A model generated the notes under the pieces. It was not told where the DNA came from, searched no databases, and was given only the letters and a program-made list of their open reading frames with translations. From NCBI GenBank assembly GCA_951799445.1, contig OX637293.1:5952001-6016000 (forward strand): a DNA stretch of 64,000 nt. Direction: 5' to 3'. The translations under genes and the position numbers were made by a program. Shown here piece after piece: positions 47,279 through 58,393 of this stretch (the stretch's first letter is position 1; each line of letters opens with the position of its first letter). The stretch is from Pseudisothecium myosuroides. Lineage: Eukaryota > Streptophyta > Bryopsida > Hypnales > Lembophyllaceae.

Positions 47279-48470
47279 ACTAGTGTGTCCAGTGCCGTTG
47301 CCATAGCCAAAATAAAAGTAAAAATAATTTTCTAACTTTTAAATTTGTAAGAACTTTAAAATTCAATATCTTTGACATTGTAGGTCCAAACGCCACAAAA
47401 CAAAATCCATGCACCCCTCCTTGCAAAGAGCTTTCCAACGACCCAATTGATCCCCGATGGATGCCAATCATTTAAAAAAAATGTAGTAGATTTTGAGAAG
47501 CCGTAAATTGAATGGGGTTATGTATGTTAGGTCCTTTAACCTCATATTTTTTTGGTGACCAACTTTTTAGATTTGGCATGTGAAAAGAGGATTGAAAGAC
47601 TTCAAATCACTTTTGCAGTTTTAACACCTCCATGTTCAAACATTATAATCTTTCAATTCATAAATGATATTATTGTGTTTTCTTTTCCTATGTAATTTCT
47701 AACATGTCTAGTTTGAATTTGCATGGTAACAATTTAATAAAAAATTGATACAATCTATCAAAATGTTGGCTTTTTGTTCAATTTAGAGCAAATTCCTAGA
47801 AGCTCAAAAAAGGCCTTGGGCATTTAGGGGTTAAGGTTTACCACCTCCATTGGCATTTGAAGATGTAGGAAAGGTGAAAAAATTATTTTTAAAATGGAAT
47901 AGGTACACATTCAAACAAACTAGTGTACCCTAGTCCTTTGCCATAGCCAGAAAATGTAATTAAATGCAATTTTTTAATTTTTTGATTCACAAAAACTTTG
48001 AAATTCAATAACTTTCAGACCGTCGGCTCAAACGCCATGAAACAAAGCCCGTGCACCCCTCCCCGCCAAGGACTTTCCAACGATACCAAGCACATGACCT
48101 AGTGTGCCCTGTGCCGTTGTTACAGCCAAAACAAAAGTAAAAGTCATTTTCAAAACTAGAAATAACTCAAAAATCCATATTTTTCCCATTGTAGGTCCAA
48201 CCACCACAAAACAAAGCCCATGCACCCCTCCTGGCCCAGGGCTTTCTAACAATACCAAGAGTTTGACCAATTGACGCATTGTTCAAAAGATACATAATTT
48301 AGCATAATTTAGTACTCCCTAATATTTAAGATCCAAAAATAACTCGAAAATCTATAACTATCCCATCGGAGGTCCAAACACCAGGAAACAAAGCCTGTGC
48401 ACCTCCTCCTTGCCCAAGGCTTTTCGACGGTACCAAGCACGCCACCAGAGGATGCATGGTCTAGGAGATC
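47279..48470 (+). repeat. Array of ~160-bp repeat units with interruptions
   Basis: Four related units lie at about 47281-47470, 47922-48090, 48097-48260 and 48322-48470. They share GCC(A/G)TTG..CATAGCCA, GTAGGTCCAAACGCCA.AAA, CCATGCACCCCTCC and AGCTTTCCAACGA blocks. TTGGGCATTTAGGGGTTAA at 47817-47834, and a decayed version near 48692-48709, are TTAA-family right ends lying between or after the units. An inverted relative is at about 56240-56450. It is non-coding. Confidence 0.75.
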
Positions 48471-48709
48471 TCAACTTAACAAACAAACAAAACAAACAGT
48501 CAAACTTGAGGTAATTTATGTATGTCAAAATTTGCCCCCTCCGATTGTGTTGATTCTTATTGCAATTTATACTTTGAGACTTCAATTCAAAGATCCTATG
48601 GTTATATTCTAGTTTTGTGTGCATGAATTCTACTCATAGCTTGCTTTCTAAAATGTAAAGAAATGCACACCTAAAACACCCAAACATGGTTGGGCATTTA
48701 GGGTTTAAT

Positions 48710-51038
48710 TTGTATTGTATACGGCTATCTAGTTAAAGTTGGGAAATCAAATTCGACGGATGACAAAAAATACAAATATTCTTTCAAAAATCCAAGTTTC
48801 CATCATATAAAAAAAGTTCCCTAACTCTGACATCTTTTTTTGAATTATTTTTTGCTGACCGTAATAGCCAGGTATGGTATATGTTGTTTTTCCTTCAGTG
48901 GCTTCTGGAATATAGTGTGGGGTACAAATTTTGGCAAATTTTGTAAAATTATTTATGTTGGTTTGGTAGATAGTGAACTCCGCATATACTTAGTTTTTGT
49001 GATTTACAACAAAACCTCAACAAATGTGGCTACTCCTTGTTTCATAACTATGAGAGAATTTTGTAAAAGCATGTTGATTTTGCAGTTTCAGGGATGGGTC
49101 TACAATAACAATACAGGGGTTGGTTTATCGCTCTTTGCAATTGAGTTTTGTTTTTTGTTTTGTTTTGTTTAGCAATTGAGTTTCTCAACTCTATTACAAA
49201 ATTACACAATTTCAGTGCCCCGTACCCCCACAAACCCTAAATAAATAAATAAAACCGACTTGATTCACCCACCCCTTAAAACCAAAACCAATTTTTTCTA
49301 TGAATACAATATATAGAGAGAATACATACAAATATGATATTCGGATTACAGATGGTACATGGAATATGGATGTTGTACAATATATTGATATGGTACAACA
49401 TATGGGTACAAGTATGGGATATAGGATATGGTTGTTAATCCCATATCGATTGTAATCTAGCATGTTCAAGAAGAAAAATATAGATAGAGGGTAGAGGGCA
49501 ATGCTTTTATTTTGGGCAAAATTTCACCAGTTCTGACAGAAAGCAACAAATGAATTGGCGTCCCTCCAAATTTAATGCAATAGCATGCTGCCAGGAACAC
49601 AATTTCTACAGTAAAAAAAAAGCGTTGGTAGAAGGTAATAATAAAAATATTGACACTGATAATGATAAAAAGATAGATAGGGGTAATGATAAAAAAATAT
49701 AGAAAAGGGGGTAATGATAAAGATATAGATGGGGGGTTACCATTTCACCACATATTTAGTGAGGTGAGGGGGTGACTCAAGTAAATTCACTCATTATCCC
49801 CTCAAAAGGGACACCCTCACAGTTGCGCATTGTTTGTTGGCCGCTTCTCTCCGGCACCTTCATTCCTCTTCGCCCTTTCAATTTCAAGCTTCAGCAATAT
49901 GGTTTTGAAGACCGACGATTGTTTTGCGAAGTAGAGGCGTTGCGTTGCTGGAGGCGGAGTGACGTTTAGCAGCGGTGCAACAGCTTGAGGGATTTCAACA
50001 ATGAGTTGTATTTGAATCACTTTTTCTGTCACAATTTGTTTTAATTTCTTCGTGTACAAGTCGTCCATTGCTGCCATTTTCTGCAATCTCGAAATTGAAA
50101 GAGAGAGCTTTGCATTCCTGACTCCCGTCATTGGCACTTTCGCAGACGCGCTCTAGCAAATTCGTGCAATTTTAAGGTTTAATATGCTACCATCTGTTGA
50201 TGCGCTCTAGCAAATTCATCCAATTTTAGGATTTGATCTGTTGTTGCCTTATGCCGCCCTGTGAGTACGTGAAGGGTTTTCTTCTTACCATGGCACTCCT
50301 GCACGATCCTGTACACGTTGTCGCCTTCGTATCGACTTTGTTAAAGGCATATGCTCGATTTAGGCTTGCAATGCTTGTTGTTGTGCCCATAGCTTGTACA
50401 TTGTTCAAGCTTGCTCAAGGTGCTTGCATGACTATTTGTTCGGAATTGTTTGCCGTCGGAGTAAGCATGCTTGGGGAATGTAGAGCAGGGATTTTGGTGT
50501 TCTTTTCCAAAGTTTTCAGGCTTCAAAGTAGAGATGTCTTAATCACCTTGTGTGTCGAGATCCTAAAGCCGTTTTGTTGATTTCCGTGAATGTAACACAA
50601 AAACTAAATTAAGGGAGGCAACCCATTTCTGACCACTTAAGCAGTTACACGCATCTCCAAGGTGGGTTTATTCAATGGGGAAATTTTCCTTGTGTGCGAA
50701 AATAGAGTTTGGAAAGTTTCCATAATTTTTCAGATTTTTATTTCTCAAAAAATTACTGATTACTATGAATTACTGTGAATTTTCCAGCGGAAGATTCTAT
50801 TCTTCCCATACCAATGACATAGGACTCGTTATTTCAGACTATGGGCTGAAAACAAAATTGACCAAGGGGTGTTTGCAATATTGAGAGTCATGTAGGCAAT
50901 CAAAATGCACCACAAGTACATCGAGAGCCGCACCATAGTTAATCACTATTCATCTCCTCCTGAATAGAAAGAAAACAGCCTATATAGCTAGAATGGGGGG
51001 GGGGGGGTGATCACGAATGGATTGTCTCTTTTAGACTT
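48710..51038. other. Intergenic region with weak candidate frames
   Basis: AT-rich to 49750, including AATA and TAATGATAAA micro-repeats at 49240 and 49636-49740. At 49800-50600 GC rises. A minus-strand frame at 49817-50137 (106 codons, with DDLYTKKLKQIVTEKVIQIQ) and a plus-strand frame at 50233-50580 (115 codons, hydrophobic) lie here; neither is recognised and neither is firmly coding. A run of 13 G ends at 51007. Confidence 0.4.
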
Positions 51039-51965
51039 TTAACCTCTAAAGGATCGGCATGCATTTTTTGGTTGTATAGAAATTTTGGGCAGGTACGTGT
51101 GACTAGAGATTTCCATATTTTAAGTTGAAATTTTAATAGAAGGTGGGTCCAAGGAATATCTTTCATATGCACTAAATCTCATGACATTTGGAAATAGGAG
51201 TCAAAAGTTATGGCCAAATATGTTATTTTTTTTCGTAACTGGGCAGTCCGGGCATTTAAAAACATTACTTATTTCAAAAATAAAAATTTGAAATTGGTTT
51301 TCTAGTGTTATATATACGTGGAAAGCTTTGAATCATTCCATTTTGACCAATGAGTCAAAAATTATGAGGGTTTTTAGTTTGCGGGCAGCTATGGATTCTC
51401 TACTCTGAAATAAACTTTGAAGTTGTTTATTCAACTCAATGTTTAATATTTTTTGAAAAAAAAAATCATAGGATGTAGGTTGTTTATTACAACATTATAA
51501 CCATTGGGATTGAAATTTTTCAATTCCATAATTAAATTCTTAACAATTTAGTATTTTGGATCATTCTCTACTTCTTTCTACTTACTATTTTTTTTGTATA
51601 TGTTGTACAATTCCAAATGATTTGAAATTTTTTAAGCATGTAGCCAACTTGTTTAGAAAAAAGAATTCAAAGAAGCACCACCATTTTGGACATTTTTTCA
51701 TACAAATGTGACCTTGTGAGATGCAGCTGCCCTATTTTTTGCAGGGACAAAAAAAGGATTTTTGCCAATTCAAATGCTAATATCTTCCAATCCGCATGGT
51801 GGAAAATTCTGAATTTTTTCCACATCTTCTAAAACTAGTTTACTGTAAGATCCTACGGTTACATGTGTCAAAAAGTTTTTTTTGCAAGAATTTGGTACTT
51901 GTACTAAAAATGGCAGTTTTTGAGTGTTTTCGGTGAAAACATAGTCATGTAACTTTAGGGGTTAA
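51039..51965 (-). mobile_element. TTAA-flanked piggyBac-like MITE, 927 bp
   Basis: It starts TTAACCTCTAAAGGATC and ends ACTTTAGGGGTTAA, with TTAA on both sides. It is collinear over much of its length with the nested copy 45543-46486 (inverted: GGCATGC, CTTTCATATGCACTAAAT, AACTGGGCAGTCC). The right portion carries AAATGGCAGTTTTTGAGTG. It is non-coding. Confidence 0.85.
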
Positions 51966-53531
51966 TGTTATTTTTGTCATGTATGCTAGCCATTCAAAAC
52001 TTGTTACACAATGGAACTACAAAGAATAACTTCACTTGAATTAGAAATTAATAAAATTAAAACAAGTGCATGTGATGGGTTGGTTTACTTCACTAGATGG
52101 TCATAGTAAGGGCCTCCTTACATGCATTGATGGGTGGGGAGACTTCACAAGGAATGCTACAAGGAAAAATAGCACTTGCACTTTCATAGGGACCAGATGG
52201 GTGGCAAGGGATACAATAAGAATGCCACACGTGTTAGATTCTCTTAAGTTGGAGTAGCCTCCACTAGTGGGGTTGTCCACCAATTTAGTTGAAATAAGAA
52301 ATCTTCCTTTTCCATTTGCCCACCCCGACAAGACAATTAGTTGAGCCATTTCTATCTTATTACTTGGATTGGGCAGTTTTCTACCTACCAAACCAACATG
52401 TAAGCCTGCCCTAAGAACGTATAAGATAGACCATCCCAATTACGTTTGCTTTCCAATTTCGTCAATAGACCAACCCAATCCAATCACCGTACTTTGGATC
52501 CAATTCCATCTAAAAAACATTCAAATCCGTTCTTTTTATGACAAAATCAAAGAATTTTATGAAGATTTATGACAAAAAGGATAACATGTCACTCCATTAA
52601 TGGTAAACACTTAGTACTTGACTTGGCGGTTATGGATTGTTTATAGGACGTTTATGACTCTAGTCTACGCTGTTTATGAACAATCTTGTAATTTTAGGGC
52701 AAACCACTTCAAAAATTTATAGAATTTACAATTTTAATCAAAAAATTATAATTTTGCTTGGGTTTGATTCGCGAAACATGCGTACACCTCTAAAAAATAT
52801 GAGCTTTTCTTGAAGTTGGCCCCAATATATTCAAATTGCAAATCATGGTGGTAATAGGCTTCTCAATTTTAACTTAGTTTCTCAAAAGGAGAACATGGAG
52901 ACTATTCTTGTAGTTTCTCATCCTTATTTTTACCATAAAAGGAGTCAATGCTAGATCCTACATGAAACAAAGTCTATGACTGTGTAGTCAAATATAAAAA
53001 ACCTTTATTCTATATCCTCTATTTCATCGCTATTTATGAATGAAATTTTTGGTTTTTATTTTTTAGAGATGAAATCACAAGTCCAATACTTGCGATAAAA
53101 TTTTCAAATTTTTTGTGCAAATTTCAAATTACCATGAGTTTTTGAATAAAAGATGAAGAAAATTGGTATAAATACAAATAGTGTTCAAAAATTAAAAAAA
53201 TTCAAATTAGAAGTACATTAAAGTGTAGAATATTGTGGTGTAAAGAAAATTCTTGTGTAACTCTATACCCAGAAACGTGATTATCAATCCCCAACTTCAA
53301 ACTTTAGTAAAATCTTATTTCAAGAAATTTTTCAAAATTTCCAAATGGAAAAGAAACTACTCTTAAAAGCTTCAATATGTTAATTATGTTCAATAGCAAA
53401 AGAAATTGCTTTGAATGTCAAAATCATGATTATAGAAAAAAAGCTCAAATTATTGAAATACTTTACATAGTGTACCATTTTATTTATAAACTACCCAATA
53501 TAAAATTAAAAAATAACTAAGATATCTTGAT
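51966..53531. other. AT-rich region without recognised gene
   Basis: A minus-strand frame at 52101-52439 (112 codons) is not recognised and has no supporting feature. The remainder is AT-rich. Confidence 0.4.
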
Positions 53532-54444
53532 TTAATCCCTAAAGTCCCATTGTCCCCTCAAGAGACAAAATGGATTTCGGGCAGGCTCTTACGGTATCAA
53601 TATTTGTTGTGACTTTCTAATTTATTTTGAGGGGATAGAAAAATTCATTAGCTTTCCAGAAATATAATTTTTGTTTCAATCAGAGCCCAGGAGCAGAAGT
53701 TATGGCATGAAAAGCCCTTTTTTTAGTTTGGCGGGCAAAAAAAAACCCTCAAAAAAACTTAAATTTTTTGTTTCATATATATTATATTTTATCTACACGA
53801 AAAGCTTTGATTTATTCCATTTGGATTTGTTATGTGAAAGTTATGGCCAATCTTGTTTTTTGGGCAATCAAAGCATCTTCTTAAAAAAATAACGTCTAGA
53901 ATTCATTTCTGACCTCAATTATTACAATTTTTCCAAAAAAAAGTTTCACAAGGTTAAGATCTCTTTCTAGAAGAATCTCACCATTGAAATTAGTGTCTTT
54001 CAATTCCATCTTAAAGCTATTAATGGTTTAGTTTTTTCTAGAGTTCAATCTTGAGCCTACTTTTAGTTAACAATTTTTTAAAGAATGAAACTAAGTTATG
54101 TGTTTTTTGAATTTTTTCCTAGACTCTCAATTCAATTTTTCATCATATAAAATTAAAAATCATTAGAGCAAAAAATTTAAGTTATGAAGGTTCAAAGCCT
54201 AAAAATGTAGTTGACCAAGGTGCAAAAAAACTTGTTTCCTTCACTTTAAATGCAAATATTTTGCAATCTACACGGTCAAAGTTTTCTAAATTTCTTCCAA
54301 ACATTCTTACACTAGTCTAGTACAAGACCCTACGGTTAGATATGCAAAAGAAAACATTTAAAAAAAAATTCTACTCTATGCTATAGAAATGGCAATTTTA
54401 AGTGGTTTTTGATGGAAAAGAGGCCTTGGGACTTTCAGAATTAA
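53532..54444 (+). mobile_element. TTAA-flanked piggyBac-like MITE, 913 bp
   Basis: It starts TTAATCCCTAAAGTCCC and ends GGGACTTTCAGAATTAA. Termini are slightly decayed but TTAA is kept at both ends (53532-35, 54441-44). It is collinear with 4162-5068 and serves as the uninterrupted comparison for the nested insertion at 45543. It is non-coding. Confidence 0.82.
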
Positions 54445-56239
54445 CTCCATGATGTGGATACAACATCATTAAAGTTGTACACAAAAAATCTAATGAAAAT
54501 CATCCATTCTTCAATATGCACAAAGCATGCATTGGGACCCCCCCTCACACACTTTGAAATATAATTTCAATGGGGATAAAACATAGTATTGAAAGTATAT
54601 TGTTGCAATGCTGCAAACAAAATATTTTCAATGAGAATGTAGCACACCTATTAAAAATATACTATTTATGTATTATTTGTATAGTAGAATCTTATAAATA
54701 AATACTTTCTAAAGTAATATTGATTGCCCAATCCCAACCTCGACCACATACACATACTAGCATCATTAATGCAATGACCCAACCTAATGAAATAAGCTCT
54801 CTAATACTCCGTATAATATAGTCAAATTAGTCCCAAATCCTATTACTTTAGAGAGGTTGTATTACAATATACTTTCAATACTATATTGTATTTCTATTGA
54901 AACTACACTTATAACCGTACAAAAGCAATGGGGGTTATTTTCTTGATGTGGTTGACAAAGGACAAAAAATATCCTAGAAATAGAGCATCTCCACCAATGT
55001 ACATAATAGCGTCTCAATAAGAGATTTGTTGAGCCTAGTTGTTTTTTTGTATCCCACCAGTTGGAGACTTGTGAATTTGTCAACGCAGACTCCAACAAAA
55101 TTTGGACACAATACTTTAAGTTGTAGTGTCTAATTTAGAGCATCGCCATTGTAACTTATTATACCCTCATAGAACGCCATATGTTGGGCCCAAAAGCCAA
55201 AATAGTCCCCATCATGACTCTGTACACTATTTCCAACGCACCAGGTACGGTCAATTTTGGACGAGATATTGAAGCTTGGCATGGACAAGGAGATTTGGGA
55301 CTGAGTCCCAAGTTGACCAATTAATCAGTAGAGGCTAGTAGAGTTGGAAGCAGTTGGAAGGCACAAGGGCTTGTTGAAGTCCAGAGAGGTTGTTAGAGAA
55401 CAGGGGCCAATTGCAATAGAGAGCATTTAGAGCACCCGTTTGGCATATTGGATGACTTGTCAAGAATGGCCTGCAAAACTGCCCACCTGCTTGGCATAAT
55501 AGATGGCTAGTTAAGAGGAGCAATCTGCAAAGGGCCTCCGGCTTGCAAATGGGGGTCATTTTGCAGGGCGGCTTTTGACCTGCAAAACAACAAATGCCAA
55601 ACTCTCCGTATTGCCGGAGGTTTTTCAATGAAGGAAATGCAAATCTCGCCACAGGCCAGCTCCCCTCCTTGATACTAATCTAGGATAGCATCCGCATCGA
55701 TGAAGTCAGGGAGGCACATGATAGCTGACAGAGGACTTTTGCATAGAAACTACGGTTTACTTTCTAGAATGATGTTTGGCCTGTTTTCATATCTTAGAGC
55801 CTTGCTAGTGGAACATGTCATCATATCCCAGCTTGCAAAGTAGATGGCTAAGCATTTTGCAAGCCAAATCCCACCCTCATTTTGCAAGTCGAGTGGTGAT
55901 GCTCTTAATGTTCTCATTATAAATGGAACCTGTGGACCCAACCTACAGTGGAGGGGGGGTCCCAATTCACTGAGCCTTGGACAATTGCTTTCCCGTGGGG
56001 ATTTGACAACTCCACGGTGGCGATACTCTTATGCCACGATACTGACAGAAAACAAAGGATTTGGACATGTTTTCAATGGCATCAAGGCAGACAAGTTTTG
56101 GATTGGCTGGGATCATGCCTTGTGCTCTATGCCAAAACAACCAATGACAAGTGTAACAAAAGATATTTGGTTAACCCGTAATTAAATATCCATACCTTCA
56201 GATTGGCTATTTTTTTGTTTTGTTTTGTTTTGTTTTGTT
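54445..56239. other. Repeat-derived intergenic region
   Basis: No gene recognised. GAGCATCTCCACC near 54984 resembles the GAGCATC termini at 28092. Between about 55320 and 55940 the sequence repeats GCTTGCAAA/TTTGCAAGCC-type words in both orientations, suggesting a degraded foldback element. Frames here (55335-55652 minus, 55844-56185 plus) are unrecognised. Confidence 0.4.
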
Positions 56240-56450
56240 TGTTACATTGAAATCTCCCAAACCATGTGTCTCCCGGTGGCATGCTTGGTATTGTCGGAAA
56301 GCCCTCAACAAGGAGGGGTGCACGCGCTTTGTTTCGTGGCATTTGGTCTTGCGATGGGAAAGTTATTGAATTTCAAAGTTTTCATTGATAAAAAGAAATT
56401 AGAAATCTATTTTAATTTTTGTTTTAGCTATGGCAACAATATAGGACACA
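56240..56450 (-). repeat. Inverted relative of the 47-48 kb repeat units
   Basis: Read on the minus strand it gives TTGCCATAGC, CATCG..AGACCAAATGCCA and GTGCACCCCTCC blocks in the order seen at 47281-48470. It is preceded by a (TTTTG)n run at 56213-56240. It is non-coding. Confidence 0.7.
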
Positions 56451-56592
56451 CTAAGGTAGACGCACCCATACCCATCCCTTTAAGAATTCCTCCCTCATGT
56501 ACCAGTGGCGCACATTTTCTTTCTAGAATGCACACCATTGGTACATGAGGATGGAATTGGGTGTTGGGTGGAATTGGGTGCATCTACCTTAG
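56451..56592. mobile_element. 142-bp hairpin MITE, probable TA duplication
   Basis: CTAAGGTAGACGCACCCA (56451-56468) pairs with TGGGTGCATCTACCTTAG (56575-56592) at 17 of 18 positions, and the middle is also partly self-complementary (CTCATGTACCA / TGGTACATGAG). TA at 56452-53 and 56590-91 can serve as the target duplication, as in Tc1/mariner-Stowaway MITEs. Confidence 0.75.
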
Positions 56593-56658
56593 TAGTTGTG
56601 AAGAAGACGGGAAATAACTGCTTCGGAGTTCGGACCATTGTGAGTTTTCTAGCCTTGG

Positions 56659-56776
56659 AATCAGTGCTTTTTTTTTTTTTTTTTTTTGACACAAATAAAG
56701 GTGAACCTTTCACTGCAAGAAGTAAGAGTACAGAAGCCCAGCCACAAGCGGCCTGGGCCAATCAGTGCTTTTTTTT
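56659..56776 (-). mobile_element. Short poly(A) retroposed insertion with 17-bp TSD
   Basis: A 17-bp direct repeat AATCAGTGCTTTTTTTT (56659-56675 and 56760-56776) flanks an 84-bp insert. On the minus strand the insert starts GGCCCAGGCCGC and ends TTTGTGTC followed by poly(A). Poly(A) plus a long target duplication is typical of LINE-mobilised retroposition (a SINE or truncated fragment). The body is too short to assign a family. Confidence 0.7.
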
Positions 56777-58393
56777 TAGGGGGGCCCGAAATTTTACCAG
56801 TTCTGACAATAAGGAACGAATGCCAAGAGCTACAGTAAAAAGAACTGTTGCTTGGATTTCAATCAACCTGTCAAAATTCCAACCTGGGAATTCGATTTTT
56901 GCCGTGAGCTGGTGGGGGCGCAAGACACAGGCAGGCCCTTCCTTTGCTTCTGGGACACGCCAACCTTAGAAATCTAACAGCTTTCTCCTGTCTGCTGGTG
57001 GGGATGCTCTCAGGGTAGTCACATTCAATGAGTTCAAAGAACTCATTGAACTTTTGTCTCCGTTGAAAATGGTGAAAATATCCTGAACTCACAATTTACT
57101 TGCTCTCATGTCAGTATGAAATATTGCACTCTCAATATGTCGATGGTGTAGGTAGTCTGCTCTAAAAGCAACCGGGTTGTAAAACCGATCATGGCACAGA
57201 AGTACATTTTGTTTTCTTCCATGTATCACATTTCAGGAGGTGGTCACTTTTAGTGACCATTGCATTTCAACTTCAAAAATTCATAACTAATTCTAGAAAC
57301 GTCCAAAAAATATGAAACGACTTGGGTTAGATGCAAATTCCATTTTTCTTCCTACTAAAATTTATTGAAAATTGTTTCAAGGAGTTTAGCTTACCCCAAA
57401 TGGCAAACAGCTCTTGGATGGTCGGTTTATGAGCCTCCTAACATATGTATTTGCGTCACTTAACACTTTCAATTACATTAGGGTGCAAAGACCCAACGAA
57501 CGATCATTGGGACACCCAAGGCCGGGGTGAACTGACCCCCTCACTTGGCCTTGCGGACCGACCCTGTTTTCCGCACAATTTTTTTTTTTCAAAAAAAGAA
57601 TTCATATTTGGGATCAGAGACCCCTAATTAGTTCAATTAAATCAATAATATTCCCTGGATCGGCCCAAAATAGGGGACTTTTTTTTTACATGCACCCCTG
57701 GTAAGGCCGAGCGAGGGGGCCAATCCACCCCGATCGACACCCAATAGGTCCTGCAATTGGTGGGACCACTCAATATGTCGATGGTCTACATTACTATTTC
57801 AAACCCAAAAATTCTTACAACAACAAGAGACTCGATTAACGGTTCGAAAAGTGACTTCTGCAACACATTCACTTCTGGAAATTTAGTAAATAAAATAGGT
57901 CACATTTTGCATCATTGGAAGTTCTCATACAATAAACTCAAGCATATCAATGGTACGGTGAGTACCGAGCGGCCTACAAACAACCTATCACAATATCCTC
58001 GAGCAGATTGTACTACCCATAGCAAGCATTTGCACCTGCCATTAGTAAAAACAATACCTGATTATCTATTAAAACTTCAATAACAAGATTTTCTCAGTGG
58101 GGGAATTTATTACCTCCTAAGATATAAACACAAATAGATAGTCTGCGAGACAAGTCATGAGCATGTTCGCATCAACATACAGGTATCGCTCGAAACTAAA
58201 ATGTCATTTACTCTAAAATGGAAGGGTCAATAAGGAGGGTCATGAAGGTCCAATGCAGTGCTATTTGATACCCAGTCCAATTGCAAAAGAATAATGAACG
58301 AGATGGCAAAAGATGTTACAACCTCACCTAGTTACCACATTACCATAATCTACAAGTTCTATGCACATCTTAAGATACGGGTGAGATACGGCA
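56777..58393. other. Intergenic region downstream of SCAB1-like gene
   Basis: About 57235-57400 is the element-free paralogue of the flanks of the 12855-13389 MITE. No gene is recognised. The part next to 58393 is probably the 3' UTR of the SCAB1-like gene. Confidence 0.45.
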
